64,000 nt of DNA from DASSQJ01 sp963772645 (GTDB lineage Bacteria; Actinomycetota; Actinomycetes; Actinomycetales; Dermatophilaceae). The stretch's first letter is position 1; each line of letters begins with the position of its first letter. The notes beneath the pieces were generated by a model. It made no database searches. It saw nothing but the letters and a program-made list of their open reading frames with translations, and had not been told where the DNA came from. Both the position numbers and the translations under genes were made by a program. This document shows, in pieces, positions 1 to 9,162 of the stretch. The stretch spans positions 62,001 to 126,000 of the forward strand of contig CAVYYD010000006.1 in assembly GCA_963772645.1 (NCBI GenBank), written 5' to 3'.

Positions 1-95
1 GGAGGTAGCCGACCGCGAGAGCTGAGGTGCTCGCCGTCCCGTTGCCGGCCGACGCCGCGACCCCGGTGCGAGCCCGGACTGGCAGCGATCCGGGC

Positions 96-1066
96 TCAGG
101 CGAAGGTCGTGTACGCCGGCCCGCCCCCGGCACCGATGGCGTCGAGTGCCGCGAGGTCGTCGAGGGTGGGCTCCCACGCGCCCGCCTCGACGTTCTCGGC
201 CACCTGCGCGGGGCGGGTGGCGCCGCAGATGACGCTGGCCACCCCGGGCTGGGCGGCGAGGCCGCCGACCGCGACCGTGACCGGCGACAGGTCGCGTTGG
301 CGGGCGAACCGCTCCAGCGCCTCGATCCGTTCCCAGTCGGCCTCGGCCAGACGCGACGCCTGCTCGGGCGAGGCCAGCCGCGACCCCACCGGCGCGGCCT
401 CCCCCCGGCGGTACTTGCCGGTGAGCAGCCCGTAGGCGAGCGGGAAGTAGGGGAGGATGCCGACGCCGACCGACTCGCAGGCGGGGACGAGCTCGTCCTC
501 GGCCGCCCGGTTGTACAGCGAGTACTCGTTCTGTGCCGAGACGAACCGCTGAAGCCCGCCGGTGCGGGCCACCCAGTCGGCCTCGACGACCTGCCAGGCC
601 GTCAGGTTCGAGGAGCCGATGTAGCGGACCTTCCCCTCGGTCACCAGCTCGGTCAGCGCCTCGAGGGTCTCCTCGACCGGGGTCACCGGGTCGGGCTTGT
701 GCAGCTGGTAGAGGTCGATCCAGTCGGTGCCCAGCCGGCGCAGGCTGGCCTCGACGGCCTGGCGCACGTAGCGGCGGCTGCCGTATCCGGCCAGGTGGGC
801 GCTGTCCGCCTCTCCCCACCGAACTTCGTCGCCACGACCACGTCGGGCCGGCGGCCGGCGAGGGCCCGGCCGAGCAGCTCCTCACTCGCTCCGCCACCGT
901 AGGACGCCGCGGTGTCGAAGAGCGTGACACCCTGCTCGACCGCCGCGTCGACGACCGCGCGGGTCTGCTCGGCGTCGATCCTCCGCCCGAAGGCGTTGCA
1001 CCCGACGCCGACGACCGAGACCCGCAGGCCGCTGTCGCCGAGGGGCACGTAGCGCATCTCGCTCAT
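96..1066 (-). CDS. aldo/keto reductase, frameshifted
   Basis: NAD(P)H-dependent oxidoreductase of the aldo/keto reductase TIM-barrel family (about 320 residues), cytosolic, substrate unknown. The N-terminal part reads MRYVPLGDSGLRVSVVG, followed by the cofactor/catalytic stretch FDTAASYGGG with the family Asp and Tyr. The C-terminal part, in another frame, has LGTDWIDLYQLHKPD, IGSSNLTAW and the terminal NADPH-binding region. The two frames join near 812-822, where one base appears to be missing (or two extra) just after the conserved VATKFGG. No other damage is seen, so a sequence error is more likely than true decay. It is followed by a quinone-reductase-like gene on the same strand, but no shared operon is demonstrable. 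Confidence 0.85.
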
Positions 1067-1139
1067 GCGGTGACCCTACGAGCCAGGCACCGCCGACGGG
1101 CGGCTGGGTGCGTGCCGTCGGCCGTCGTCGAACCCTGCC

Positions 1140-2174
1140 TCAGAGCCGGACGACCATCTTGCCGGTGTTCTCGCCACGCATCACACCGAGGAAGGCGTCG
1201 AAGGCGTTCTCGATGCCGTCGACCGAGGTCTCGCGCAGGGACAGGGTGCCGTCCTGGAGCCAGCCGGCGGCCCGACGGAAGTACTCGCCGGCGAGGTCGT
1301 AGTGGTCGCCGACGAGGAAGCCCTCGATGCGCCCACGGGTCTGGATGAGGCGGGCCAGGTTGCGCGGCCCCGGCGCCGGCTGCGTGTCGTTGTAGACCGA
1401 GATCATCCCGCAGACCGCGACCCGGCCCCGCCGCCGCAGCGAGCCGACGGCCGCCTCGAGGTGGTCGCCACCGACGTTGTCGAAGTAGACGTCGATGCCG
1501 TCCGGGGCGGCCTCGCGCAGCTGCCGGGAGACCGGCCCCTCCTTGTAGTTGAACGCCGCGTCGGCGCCGAGGTCCTCGAGGACCTCGCGGACCTTCGCCG
1601 CTGACCCGGCGCTGCCGACCACCCGGGAGGCCCCGAGCGCGCGGGCCACCTGCACCACGGCGCCACCGACGGCGCCGGCCGCGCCGGAGACGAAGACCAC
1701 GTCGCCCTCCTGCATGCCGGCGACCCGGGTGAGACCGGCGTACGCGGTGAGGCCCGTCATCCCCAGGACGCCGAGGTAGGCGGACGCCGGGGCCGCGTCG
1801 GCGTCGACGACCGTGGCCCCGGAGGCATCGAGGACGGCGACGTCGCGCCAGCCCAGGCCGTGCAGGACGTGGTCGCCGGGCTCGAACCCGTCGGCCCGGG
1901 ACTCCTCGACGACGCCCACCGCCGCCCCCTGCATGGCGTCGCCGAGCTCGTAGGGCGCGGCGTAGGACTTCGCGTCGCTCATCCGGCCGCGCATGTACGG
2001 GTCGACCGAGAGCACCACGTTGCGGACGCGCAGCTGTCCGTCGGCGAGGTCGGCGACCTCGCTCTCGACGAGCTCGACGTCCTCGTGGCTGGGCCAGCCC
2101 ACGGGCCGGGAGCGGAGCCGCCACTCGCGGGGCGTGGCGCTGGCTGCGGGGGGCGTGGTCGGGCTGTCGGTCAT
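1140..2174 (-). CDS. zinc-independent NADP-dependent MDR oxidoreductase
   Basis: Medium-chain dehydrogenase/reductase of the leukotriene B4 dehydrogenase/CurA type, which reduces alpha,beta-unsaturated carbonyls with NADPH. The 344-residue protein has the N-terminal signature VVLSVDPYMRGRM (about 53-65) and the nucleotide-binding loop GAAGAVGG (about 164-171). It also has the downstream YKEG and DNVGGDHLEAA motifs. The zinc ligands of alcohol dehydrogenases are absent, as expected for this branch. The ATG at 2174 is chosen because a GAGAGG ribosome site precedes it and the conserved region begins soon after; an upstream ATG only adds low-complexity sequence. Confidence 0.88.
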   Translation of the reverse strand: MTDSPTTPPAASATPREWRLRSRPVGWPSHEDVELVESEVADLADGQLRVRNVVLSVDPYMRGRMSDAKSYAAPYELGDAMQGAAVGVVEESRADGFEPGDHVLHGLGWRDVAVLDASGATVVDADAAPASAYLGVLGMTGLTAYAGLTRVAGMQEGDVVFVSGAAGAVGGAVVQVARALGASRVVGSAGSAAKVREVLEDLGADAAFNYKEGPVSRQLREAAPDGIDVYFDNVGGDHLEAAVGSLRRRGRVAVCGMISVYNDTQPAPGPRNLARLIQTRGRIEGFLVGDHYDLAGEYFRRAAGWLQDGTLSLRETSVDGIENAFDAFLGVMRGENTGKMVVRL

Positions 2175-2351
2175 CGTGGCCTCTCGGTGTCGTGGAGTTC
2201 GGGTCCACCCGTGCAACCGCGGCCGGCTCGGCATCCATCCCACCCCCGTGCGTCGAGGTGTTTCGCCCGCTCCGCGGGGGTGAGCCTGCCGCGGCGCCAC
2301 CGGGCATCCGAACGATTTCCGCGCGCCACCGCCCCTGCTCTAGGCTCGAGC

Positions 2352-2514
2352 CCAGAAAGGGAGTAGTCCCCAACTGCCGTGTCGACACACTGACCTTCGG
2401 GTCCGGTGCGGCGGCCACCTCGGTGGCGGACGAGACTTTCGGCCAGTTCCACGACCCCGACAGGCGTGGCCGGCCGAGGTCGTCCACGGCGCTCCTCGTC
2501 CGGGCCACGAGGAG
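2352..2514 (+). promoter_or_regulatory. yybP-ykoY manganese riboswitch with RBS-masking hairpin
   Basis: The leader of the following manganese exporter contains the family core: AAAGGGAGTAG at 2356-2366, GTCGACACACTG near 2380-2392, and the closing GAGACTTTC at 2432-2440, which pairs GAAAG/CTTTC as helix P1. Downstream, CTCCTCGT (2492-2499) and ACGAGGAG (2507-2514) form a perfect 8-bp hairpin with a 7-nt loop that buries the ribosome binding site GAGGAG (2509-2514), 10 bases before the ATG. In this riboswitch class Mn2+ binding stabilises the aptamer and turns expression on. Occlusion of the ribosome site without Mn2+ is inferred. A possible -10 box TAGGCT lies at 2341-2346. Confidence 0.85.
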
Positions 2515-2524
2515 ACGCCCCCCG

Positions 2525-3103
2525 ATGAACGCCTTCCTGCTCAGCACCGCCGTCATCTTCGTCGCGGAGCTCGGCGACAAGTCCCAGCTGATGGCGATGA
2601 CGTTCGCCGCCCGCTACCGGGTTCGCGACGTGCTCGTCGGCATCACCGTCGCCACCGCCCTGGTCCACCTGGTCTCGGTGGGGATCGGCGTCGCTCTCGG
2701 TGCCGCGTTCGCGCGCTACCAGGGAGCCATCTCCGTGGTCGCCGGCCTGGCCTTCCTCGCGTTCGCCGCGTGGACCCTGCGGGGCGACGAGCTGACCGAG
2801 GACGAGGCCGACAAGGCGCGCCGCAGCACCGGCGCGGCGGTCCTCGCCGTCGGCACCGCGTTCTTCCTCGCCGAGCTCGGCGACAAGACGATGCTGGCGA
2901 CGGTCACCCTCGCCACCCGGGAGGGCTGGTTCGGCACCTGGGTCGGTAGCACGGTCGGGATGGTGCTGGCCGACGCCCTCGCGATCGGCGTGGGCGCCTG
3001 GCTCGGGAGGGCCCTGCCCGAGAAGGCGATCCGCTACGGCGCCGCCGCCCTCTTCGCCGTGTTCGGCCTCGTCCTCGTCGCGGAGGGGCTCGGAGTGTTC
3101 TGA
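2525..3103 (+). CDS. GDT1/UPF0016 family manganese exporter
   Basis: Inner-membrane cation exporter of the UPF0016/GDT1 (TMEM165, MneA/Mnx) family, 192 residues with six predicted membrane segments in two repeats. Each repeat carries the signature E-L-G-D-K-[ST], at residues 15-20 and 117-122, whose acidic residues bind the ion. A charged cytosolic loop (about 86-102) separates the halves. It acts in Mn2+ efflux and detoxification, as supported by the Mn2+ riboswitch directly upstream. The ATG at 2525 lies 10 bases after GAGGAG. A second, unrelated Mn2+ exporter (TerC) with its own riboswitch lies 4 kb away. Confidence 0.92.
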   Translation: MNAFLLSTAVIFVAELGDKSQLMAMTFAARYRVRDVLVGITVATALVHLVSVGIGVALGAAFARYQGAISVVAGLAFLAFAAWTLRGDELTEDEADKARRSTGAAVLAVGTAFFLAELGDKTMLATVTLATREGWFGTWVGSTVGMVLADALAIGVGAWLGRALPEKAIRYGAAALFAVFGLVLVAEGLGVF

Positions 3104-3128
3104 CCTGCCCCGACGCTAGGGTCTGCGC

Positions 3129-4638
3129 ATGAGCGAGGAGAACCGCGTCGAGCCGACCCCCACCCCCGGGTCCGGCGAGACGACGACGACCACCACCACC
3201 CCCGCCGAGCCGAAGGACGACCTCGTCACCACCGAGCACGTCCTGCGCCTGGGCCGGCGGCGGCTGCCCTACACCGCCACGACCGGGCGGGTGGTCCTGC
3301 GCGAGGAGGTCGTCGAGGACGGCACCTCGAAGGGCTTCACGGCGAAGGCCGAGGTGTCGCTCACGTCCTACGTCGCCGAGGCCGAGGACCCCGCGGGCCG
3401 GCCGGTGGTCTTCGCCTTCAACGGCGGGCCCGGGTCGAGCTCGGTGTGGCTGCACCTGGGGCTGCTCGGGCCGCGGCGGGTCGTGGCCGGGGACGCCGGG
3501 AGCCTCGCCGCCCCGCCGTACGGCCTGGCCGACAACGCCCAGACGCTCCTCGAGGTCGCCGACCTCGTCTTCATCGACCCCGTCTCCACCGGGTTCTCCC
3601 GCGCCGTCGAGGGGGGCAAGGCCAAGGACTACCACGGCTTCACCCGGGACCTGGAGAGCGTCGGCGAGATCATCCGGCTGTGGACCACCCGCCACGGCCG
3701 GTGGCTCTCACCGAAGTTCCTCGCCGGCGAGTCCTACGGCACGGTGCGTGCCGCCGCCCTCGCCGACCACCTCCAGACCACCCACGGGATGTACCTCAAC
3801 GGCGTGGTGCTCATCTCCTCGGTCCTCGACCTCGGCTCGATCGGGCTCCACCAGCCGGAGGACCGCGGCCATGTGGGGTTCCTGCCCACCTACGCGGCCA
3901 TCGCCCACTACCACGGTCGGCACGGGCGGGCCTCCCTGCGCGCGGTCCTCGAGGAGGCCGAGGCGTTCGCCGAGCGCACCTACCCCTGGGTCCTCGCACG
4001 TGGGCACCGGCTCCCCGCGGAGGACCGGCGGGACGCGGTGCGCACCCTGTCCCGCCTCACCGGGCTCTCCGAGGAGTACGTCGACCTGGCAGACCTCCGC
4101 GTCGAGCACCTGCACTTCTTCGCCGAGCTGCTCCGCCGCGAGCGCCTCGTCGTCGGCCGGCTCGACGGCCGGTTCACCGGCCCGGCCGGCAACCGGGGTC
4201 GCCGAGGTGATCAGCCACGACCCGAGCATGGACGCCTTCGCGGGCGCCTTCGCCGCGGCGTGGAACCACTACGTGCGTCACGAGCTCGGCTATGAGAACG
4301 ACCTGCCCTACGTGCAGCTGTCGACGACGGTCAACGAGGAGTGGTCCTACAAGGAGTTCGAGGGCAGGGGCGTCGACGTCAGCGACCGGCTGTCCCGGGC
4401 GATGCGGGCCAACCCGCACCTCAAGGTGCACGTCGCCTACGGCTACCACGACGGCGCCACCCCGTACCACGCCGCCCAGGACACCTTTGCCCACCTCGAC
4501 GTGCCCCGCGAGCGGCTCGAGGACGTCGAGCACCGGTTCTACGAGGCCGGGCACATGATGTACGTCCACGAGCCGAGCCGGCTGCGGCAGAGCGAGGACC
4601 TCGCCGACTTCGTCCGCCGGGCCAGCGCCGCGCGCTGA
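3129..4638 (+). CDS. serine carboxypeptidase (S10 family), frameshifted
   Basis: Alpha/beta-hydrolase peptidase of the S10 family, about 500 residues. Visible are the oxyanion region FAFNGGPGSSSVWLHLG, the catalytic serine in GESYG (Ser202), and, after a frame change, the Asp in AYGYHDGATP and the His in EAGHMMYVHE. The frame changes by one base near 4185-4200, in CCGGCCGGCAACCGGGG, and both sides align with the family without loss. No signal peptide is evident; the N-terminus is Pro/Thr-rich. The ATG is 7 bases after TAGGGT (3117-3122), suggesting a leaderless transcript. Confidence 0.87.
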
Positions 4639-4716
4639 CCCGCCAGCGGCGGTGTCGCGGTGAGAGCCGGGACGGATCGGCTGGTGGTTCGGTACGCCAC
4701 AGGGGAGGGTGGGGTG

Positions 4717-5535
4717 ATGGACACCCTCACGCCCGGACCGTCGGCCACCGTCCGGGTCGAGCTGGCCATGCCCGTGGAGCGGGCCGGAAGGCTCGCCGTC
4801 TCGCTCGCCGTCGCCGAGCACCTGCAGCGGGAAGAGCACCTCGGCATCACCGGCGCCCTCGGCGCGGTGGACGCCCTCGCCGTCGCCACGTCCCACGGGA
4901 CGCGCCTACACCTGCTCGAGGCGCCGGAGGGCGAGCTCGTCGTCACCTACGTGGCCACCGTCGACCTCACGCCGGGGGGCTCCGACGAGGTCACCGACGC
5001 CGATCGCTACACCTACCTGCTGCCCAGCCGCTACTGCCCGAGCGACCTCCTCGCCGGGTTCGCCGTCGGCGAGCTCGGTGGTGGCGACGACGCCGACATC
5101 GCACGGCGGGTAGTGGCCTGGATCCACCGCCGCACCGCCTACGTCCCCGGCTCCACCGGCGCGACCGACGACGCCCTCGTCCCGCTCCAGCGGGCCGCGG
5201 GGGTGTGCCGCGACTTCGCCCACCTCGGCGTCACCCTGTGCCGTGCGCTCGGGCTGCCGGCCCGCTACGTCTCGGTGTACGCGCCGGGGCTGGACCCGAT
5301 GGACGCGCACGCGGTCCTCGAGGTCGCGGTCGACGGCCGGTGGCGGGTGTTCGACCCCACCGGGCTCGCTCCACGGGCGTCGATGGTGCGGATCGGCACC
5401 GGCCGCGACGCCGCCGACGTCGCGGTCAGCTCCTCCCTCGGCGCGGTCGTCGGTGCGCCCTCGTTCCGGGTGACGGCCACCGCCTCCCCGAGGCTGCCCA
5501 GCGACGACCCGGACGAGCTCGTCACCCTGGCCTAG
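4717..5535 (+). CDS. transglutaminase-like cysteine protease family protein
   Basis: 272-residue transglutaminase-core protein of the bacterial type often linked to peptide or polyamine processing. The catalytic triad is visible as Cys164 in GVCRDFAHL, His198 in DAHAVLEV and Asp213 in RVFDPTG. An N-terminal beta domain (about 1-110) precedes the core, with the usual family segment YLLPSRYCPSD. The ATG at 4717 is preferred over one 19 codons upstream because it follows a GGGAGGGTGGGG ribosome site. Its cellular substrate is unknown, and the neighbours do not reveal one. Confidence 0.86.
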   Translation: MDTLTPGPSATVRVELAMPVERAGRLAVSLAVAEHLQREEHLGITGALGAVDALAVATSHGTRLHLLEAPEGELVVTYVATVDLTPGGSDEVTDADRYTYLLPSRYCPSDLLAGFAVGELGGGDDADIARRVVAWIHRRTAYVPGSTGATDDALVPLQRAAGVCRDFAHLGVTLCRALGLPARYVSVYAPGLDPMDAHAVLEVAVDGRWRVFDPTGLAPRASMVRIGTGRDAADVAVSSSLGAVVGAPSFRVTATASPRLPSDDPDELVTLA

Positions 5536-5567
5536 GTGTACGGGCGGGCACCCCGCCGCGGGCCGGG

Positions 5568-6401
5568 TCAGTGGCTCGCGACCTCCAGGCGGTAGACCAT
5601 GGACCGGGACCCGCCCGGGGCCACCTCGACCGCGTCGGCCAGGACGTTGCCGCCCTCGACGCAGACGAAGGAGGACCACGCGTCGCCGACGTCCTGCAGT
5701 GCGGTCCCCTTCTGCTGCCACGGGTTCCACACCACGCGGTCGGCGGCGCCCTCCGTGCTCACCCGCAGCCGGCGCCCGAGTACCGGGTCGTGCACCGTCA
5801 CCGGGGCGTCACTGCGGTAGACGCGGTCGGTCTCACCGGCGAGCACGACGGCACCGTGCTGGCGCTCCTCACGCCCGGTCGTCTTGTCGAGGTAGCCGGC
5901 CCCGTCCAGGCCCTCGAGGCGGACGCGGCGGACGTCGCCGACGCGGAGGTACGCGTGAAGCGCCTGCTCGAGGTCGAACGGCTCGGCCCCGCTGTTCGTC
6001 GTCGTCAGCTCGAGCTCGAGCGCCGCGCCGAGGTGGGTGCGCAGGTCGAGGGCGTAGCGGTGGGGGAAGTGCGGCGAGGTGGCCGTCGCGCTGGTGATCC
6101 GGTGGTGGAGCGTGACCGCATCCGGGCCGTCCACCCGCTCGACGAGCTCCCAGTCGGCCGCCCGGACGAAGCCGTGCGCCGGCGTCATCCCGGAGTGGCG
6201 CCCGGGCCCGAACCACGGCCAGCACACCGGGATCCCGGCGTGCGGCGCCTCCCCGGGGCGGACCCGCAGGCCCGGGGCGGAGAAGAGGACGGGTTCGGAC
6301 CCGGCCGGCGCCCAGCCGAGGACGAGCGCGCCCTGGTCGAGCACCTGCCCGGCGCACGTGTCGTTGCGGACGACGGTCGGCCCGACGGCGTCTTCGTTCA
6401 T
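5568..6401 (-). CDS. D-hexose-6-phosphate mutarotase (YeaD-like aldose 1-epimerase)
   Basis: 277-residue galactose-mutarotase fold enzyme of the YeaD group, which interconverts the alpha and beta anomers of glucose-6-phosphate and related sugars in the cytosol. Family motifs are GIPVCWPWFGP (about 56-66), the catalytic His76 in TPAHGFVR, the substrate Arg/Asp region, and the catalytic Glu in FVCVEGGN near the C-terminus. The length is normal. It is a single gene between the convergent transglutaminase gene and the upstream TerC gene, from which a strong hairpin separates it. Confidence 0.88.
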   Translation of the reverse strand: MNEDAVGPTVVRNDTCAGQVLDQGALVLGWAPAGSEPVLFSAPGLRVRPGEAPHAGIPVCWPWFGPGRHSGMTPAHGFVRAADWELVERVDGPDAVTLHHRITSATATSPHFPHRYALDLRTHLGAALELELTTTNSGAEPFDLEQALHAYLRVGDVRRVRLEGLDGAGYLDKTTGREERQHGAVVLAGETDRVYRSDAPVTVHDPVLGRRLRVSTEGAADRVVWNPWQQKGTALQDVGDAWSSFVCVEGGNVLADAVEVAPGGSRSMVYRLEVASH

Positions 6402-6434
6402 GCCGCCAACCTAGGGCCGGCCACGCTCGGACCA

Positions 6435-6478
6435 GCACCCGGGGAACCCGGGGCCGTGGCACCGGTTTCCCCGGGTGC
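6435..6478 (-). terminator. terminator-like hairpin after terC
   Basis: GCACCCGGGGAA (6435-6446) and TTCCCCGGGTGC (6467-6478) form a perfect 12-bp stem with a 20-nt loop, between the stop of the TerC gene and the start of the mutarotase gene on the same strand. There is no T tract, which is common for actinobacterial terminators. It should isolate the riboswitch-controlled terC message. Confidence 0.6.
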
Positions 6479-6503
6479 GGAGCCAGCGGGCTCGTGCGAC
6501 TTC

Positions 6504-7532
6504 TCAGGCCCCGCGGTGCTCGAGCTCGGCGGCGCGGGCTCGGGCGGTCCGGCGGCCGGCGACCAGGCTGGTGGCCGTCACCAGCGCGAGGATGCCGACG
6601 ATGACTCCGAGGGAGGCGAGCGTCGGGACCTCGGGCACCGCGGGCCAGAGGCCGTGGGCCCAGTGCAGGACGAGCTTGACCCCGATGAACAACAGGATGG
6701 CGGCGAGGCCGTAGCCGAGGTGCACGAGCTTGCTGAGCAGCCCGGCGAGGACGAAGTAGAGCGCCCGGAGCCCGAGCAGGGCGAAGGCGTTGGTGACGAA
6801 GACGAGGTAGGGGTCCCCGGTGATGCCGTAGACCGCCGGGACCGAGTCGACGGCGAAGACGACGTCGGTGCCGAGGATCGCGACGGTGACCAGGGCGAGC
6901 GGGGTGAGGGCGCGGCGGCCGTTCTCGAGCACCGTCATCGCGGTGCCGCGGTAGTCCTCGACGACGGGCCACCACCGCCGCAGCAGGCGCACCGTGCGGA
7001 TCGAGCCGATGTCGACCGCCTGGTCCTCGTGGGACATCGCGTCGCGGAGCACCTTGACCGCGGTGACGAGCAGGACCGCCCCGAAGAGGAGGAAGGTCCA
7101 CGAGAAGCTGGCGATCAGGGTGGCGCCGAGTGCGATGAACACCCCCCGCAGGAGGAGCGCCCCAGCGACGCCGATGAGCAGGACCCGCTGCTGCAGCTCC
7201 TTCGGCACGGCGAACGCGGCCAGGAGCAGCATGAAGACGAAGAGGTTGTCGACGGAGAGGGACTTCTCGACGAGGTAGCCGGTGTAGTACTCCAGCCCCC
7301 GCTCGCCGCCGAAGGCGCTCCACACCCAGACGCCGAACGCCAGGGGCAGGGCCACGTAGAAGGCCGACCAGCTCACCGCCTCACGCATCGACACCTCGTG
7401 CGGGCGCCGGGTGATCGCGAAGTCGAGGGCGAAGAGGAGCAGGACGCCGGCGATCGTGGCGGCCCAGGTGACGGTGGTCCCGACGGAGCCGGTGGCCAGC
7501 GGCTCGGTGGCGAGACGGAGGGCGGGATGCAT
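6504..7532 (-). CDS. terC: TerC/Alx family manganese exporter
   Basis: Integral membrane protein of the TerC family, 342 residues with about nine hydrophobic segments. The acidic motifs that bind the metal are visible: EKSLSVDNLFVFML (about 87-100) and GTDVVFAVDSVPAVYGIT (about 224-241). TerC/Alx proteins export Mn2+, in some bacteria supplying metal to exported enzymes. The start is set at the ATG at 7532 because GAGGAGAA lies about 10 bases upstream. A yybP-ykoY Mn2+ riboswitch occupies the leader, so expression should rise with manganese. Confidence 0.92.
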   Translation of the reverse strand: MHPALRLATEPLATGSVGTTVTWAATIAGVLLLFALDFAITRRPHEVSMREAVSWSAFYVALPLAFGVWVWSAFGGERGLEYYTGYLVEKSLSVDNLFVFMLLLAAFAVPKELQQRVLLIGVAGALLLRGVFIALGATLIASFSWTFLLFGAVLLVTAVKVLRDAMSHEDQAVDIGSIRTVRLLRRWWPVVEDYRGTAMTVLENGRRALTPLALVTVAILGTDVVFAVDSVPAVYGITGDPYLVFVTNAFALLGLRALYFVLAGLLSKLVHLGYGLAAILLFIGVKLVLHWAHGLWPAVPEVPTLASLGVIVGILALVTATSLVAGRRTARARAAELEHRGA

Positions 7533-7543
7533 GGTCAGGGTTC

Positions 7544-7662
7544 TCCTCAGGGCACGGCGTACGGTCCTGAGGTCTCCTTCACCGCCGTGGCGGCGCCGTA
7601 CCGGGAACGCCGTCGGGCGCTCGTACTGACCGGCACGAACTTGGGAAGTACTCCCCTCGTGG
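7544..7662 (-). promoter_or_regulatory. yybP-ykoY manganese riboswitch upstream of terC
   Basis: On the minus strand the leader contains GAGGGGAGTACTTCCC (from 7658), CCGGTCAGTACG, CCCGGTACGG and GGTGAAGGAGACCTC (ending 7569), the actinobacterial form of the Mn2+ aptamer. P1 pairs GAGG with CCTC at 7572-7569. The same CCTC belongs to CCTCAGG (7572-7566), which can instead pair perfectly with CCTGAGG (7551-7545) and cover the ribosome site GAGGAG. P1 and the masking hairpin are therefore mutually exclusive, which fits a translational ON switch. Identity comes from the conserved core; the switching mechanism is inferred. Confidence 0.8.
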
Positions 7663-7769
7663 GAGCAGCGTACCCAAGCGGTTGAGTTTTCCACAACTCC
7701 GTGTGCGGAAACTCGCTCACACCGCCCGCGGCGACCGTCGGCGGCGGCGGTCACGGCCAGACGGCGCGG

Positions 7770-9142
7770 TCACGACGAGGCGGCCCGGTACCGCTCGAGC
7801 GCCTCCCGGCGTTCCTCGGCGTGGTCGACGATCCGCCGGGGGTATCCGTGCGCGTAGCCGCCGTCGTGCCGCCACGGCTGGTGCACCTGCTGGCCCGGCA
7901 GGTGCCGCAGCTCGGGGACCCACCGCCGGACGTAGTCCCCGGAGGGGTCGAACCGCTCGCCCTGGGTCACCGGGTTGAAGACCCTGAAGTACGGCGAGGC
8001 GTCGGTTCCGGTCCCGGCCACCCACTGCCAGCCGTGGTTGTTCGAGGCGACGTCGCCGTCGAGGAGGTGCTCGAGGAAGTGGCGGGCCCCGAGCGGCCAC
8101 CACACGTGCAGGTCCTTGGTGAGGAAGCTCGCGGTGATCATCCGCACCCGGTTGTGCATCCACCCCTCGGCGAGCAGCTGGCGCATCCCGGCGTCGATGA
8201 CCGGGAAGCCGGTGTGCCCGGTCCGCCAGGCCCGGAGCGCGTCCTCCGGCTCGTCGTAGCGCATCCCGGCCAGCGCCGGACGCAGGTCGTGCCAGGCGCT
8301 GCGCGGGTGCTGGAAGAGGACGTCCGCGTAGAACTCGCGCCAGGCGAGCTCGTCGACGAACGTCGAGGCGCCCGTGCCCCGCTCGCCGGCGAGCTCGGCC
8401 AGGAGGGTGCGCGGGTGCACGACCCCGAGCTTGAGGTACGGCGACATCCGCGAGGTGTGGTCCAGGGCCGGCAGGTCGCGCTCGTCGGCGTAGTCGCGCA
8501 GGTGCCGGTCCCGGAACCGGCGCCAGCGGGCGAGCGCGGCCTCCTCGCCGGCCGGGGGCAGCTCGGGGAGCCCGGATGCCGCGAGCGCCGCGTCCAGCGC
8601 GGCCGTCGCCCGGGCGTCGTCCCCGGCGTGCCGCAGCGGCAGCGTCCTCGGCGTGCTCGCCGGCTCGGCCCAGCCGTGCGGCGCGCCAGGCCCTGGCGAA
8701 CGGCGTGAACACCTTGTACGGGTCACCCGAGCCGTTGACGACGAGCCCGGGACCCACCGCGTAGGGCGTCCCGGTCTCGACCCACCGGACGCCGGCCTCC
8801 TCGAGCCGGCCGGCGACACCGGGCGTCGCGGCGCCGCCCCGCCGGCGTCGTCTCCCGGGTGACGTGCACCGACGACGCCCCGACCCGCGGCGGCGAGCTC
8901 GGGGACGACGCGTGCGCGGGTCGCCGTGCAGCAGGGTGAGGGCGCCGTCGAGGTCCGCGTCGAGCGCCCGGAGGTTCGCCGCGAGCCAGGCCCGGCGCAC
9001 CGGCCCGGCGCCGCCGCCACAGCGCGGGGTCGACGACGAAGGCGACGACGAGGTCGCCGTCGGCGGCGGCGTCCCTCGCGGCGAGCAGGGCCGGGTGGTC
9101 ACGGCGGCGCAGGTCGCGGCGCAGCCAGAGGACGGAGGTCAT
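7770..9142 (-). CDS. phr: class I CPD photolyase, multiply frameshifted
   Basis: Deoxyribodipyrimidine photolyase, a flavoprotein that repairs UV-induced pyrimidine dimers with visible light. The span (about 457 codons) matches the family. The N-terminus MTSVLWLRRDLRRRDHPAL starts the antenna domain. The FAD domain is intact from about 8640 down: FVDELAWREFYADVLFQHP, HNRVRMITASFLTKDLHVWW, DGDVASNNHGWQW and ASPYFRVFNPVTQGERFDP. Between about 8640 and 9020 the frame changes at least four times in GC-rich runs. It is the last gene in the light-response operon direction. The damage may be assembly error or a real loss; the intact C-terminal half favours error. Confidence 0.85.
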
Positions 9143-9162
9143 CGGGGCCGGCGCACCGCCAG

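Noticed and set aside
27..902. Plus-strand frame at the window start
   Set aside because: Antisense to the aldo/keto reductase, Arg/Pro/Gly-rich and without recognisable motif.
4341..7685. Very long open frame on the plus strand (over 1100 codons) covering the mutarotase and terC region
   Set aside because: Composition is Arg/Pro/Ala/Gly-rich shadow sequence antisense to genes with clear family motifs and riboswitch control; no motif of its own.
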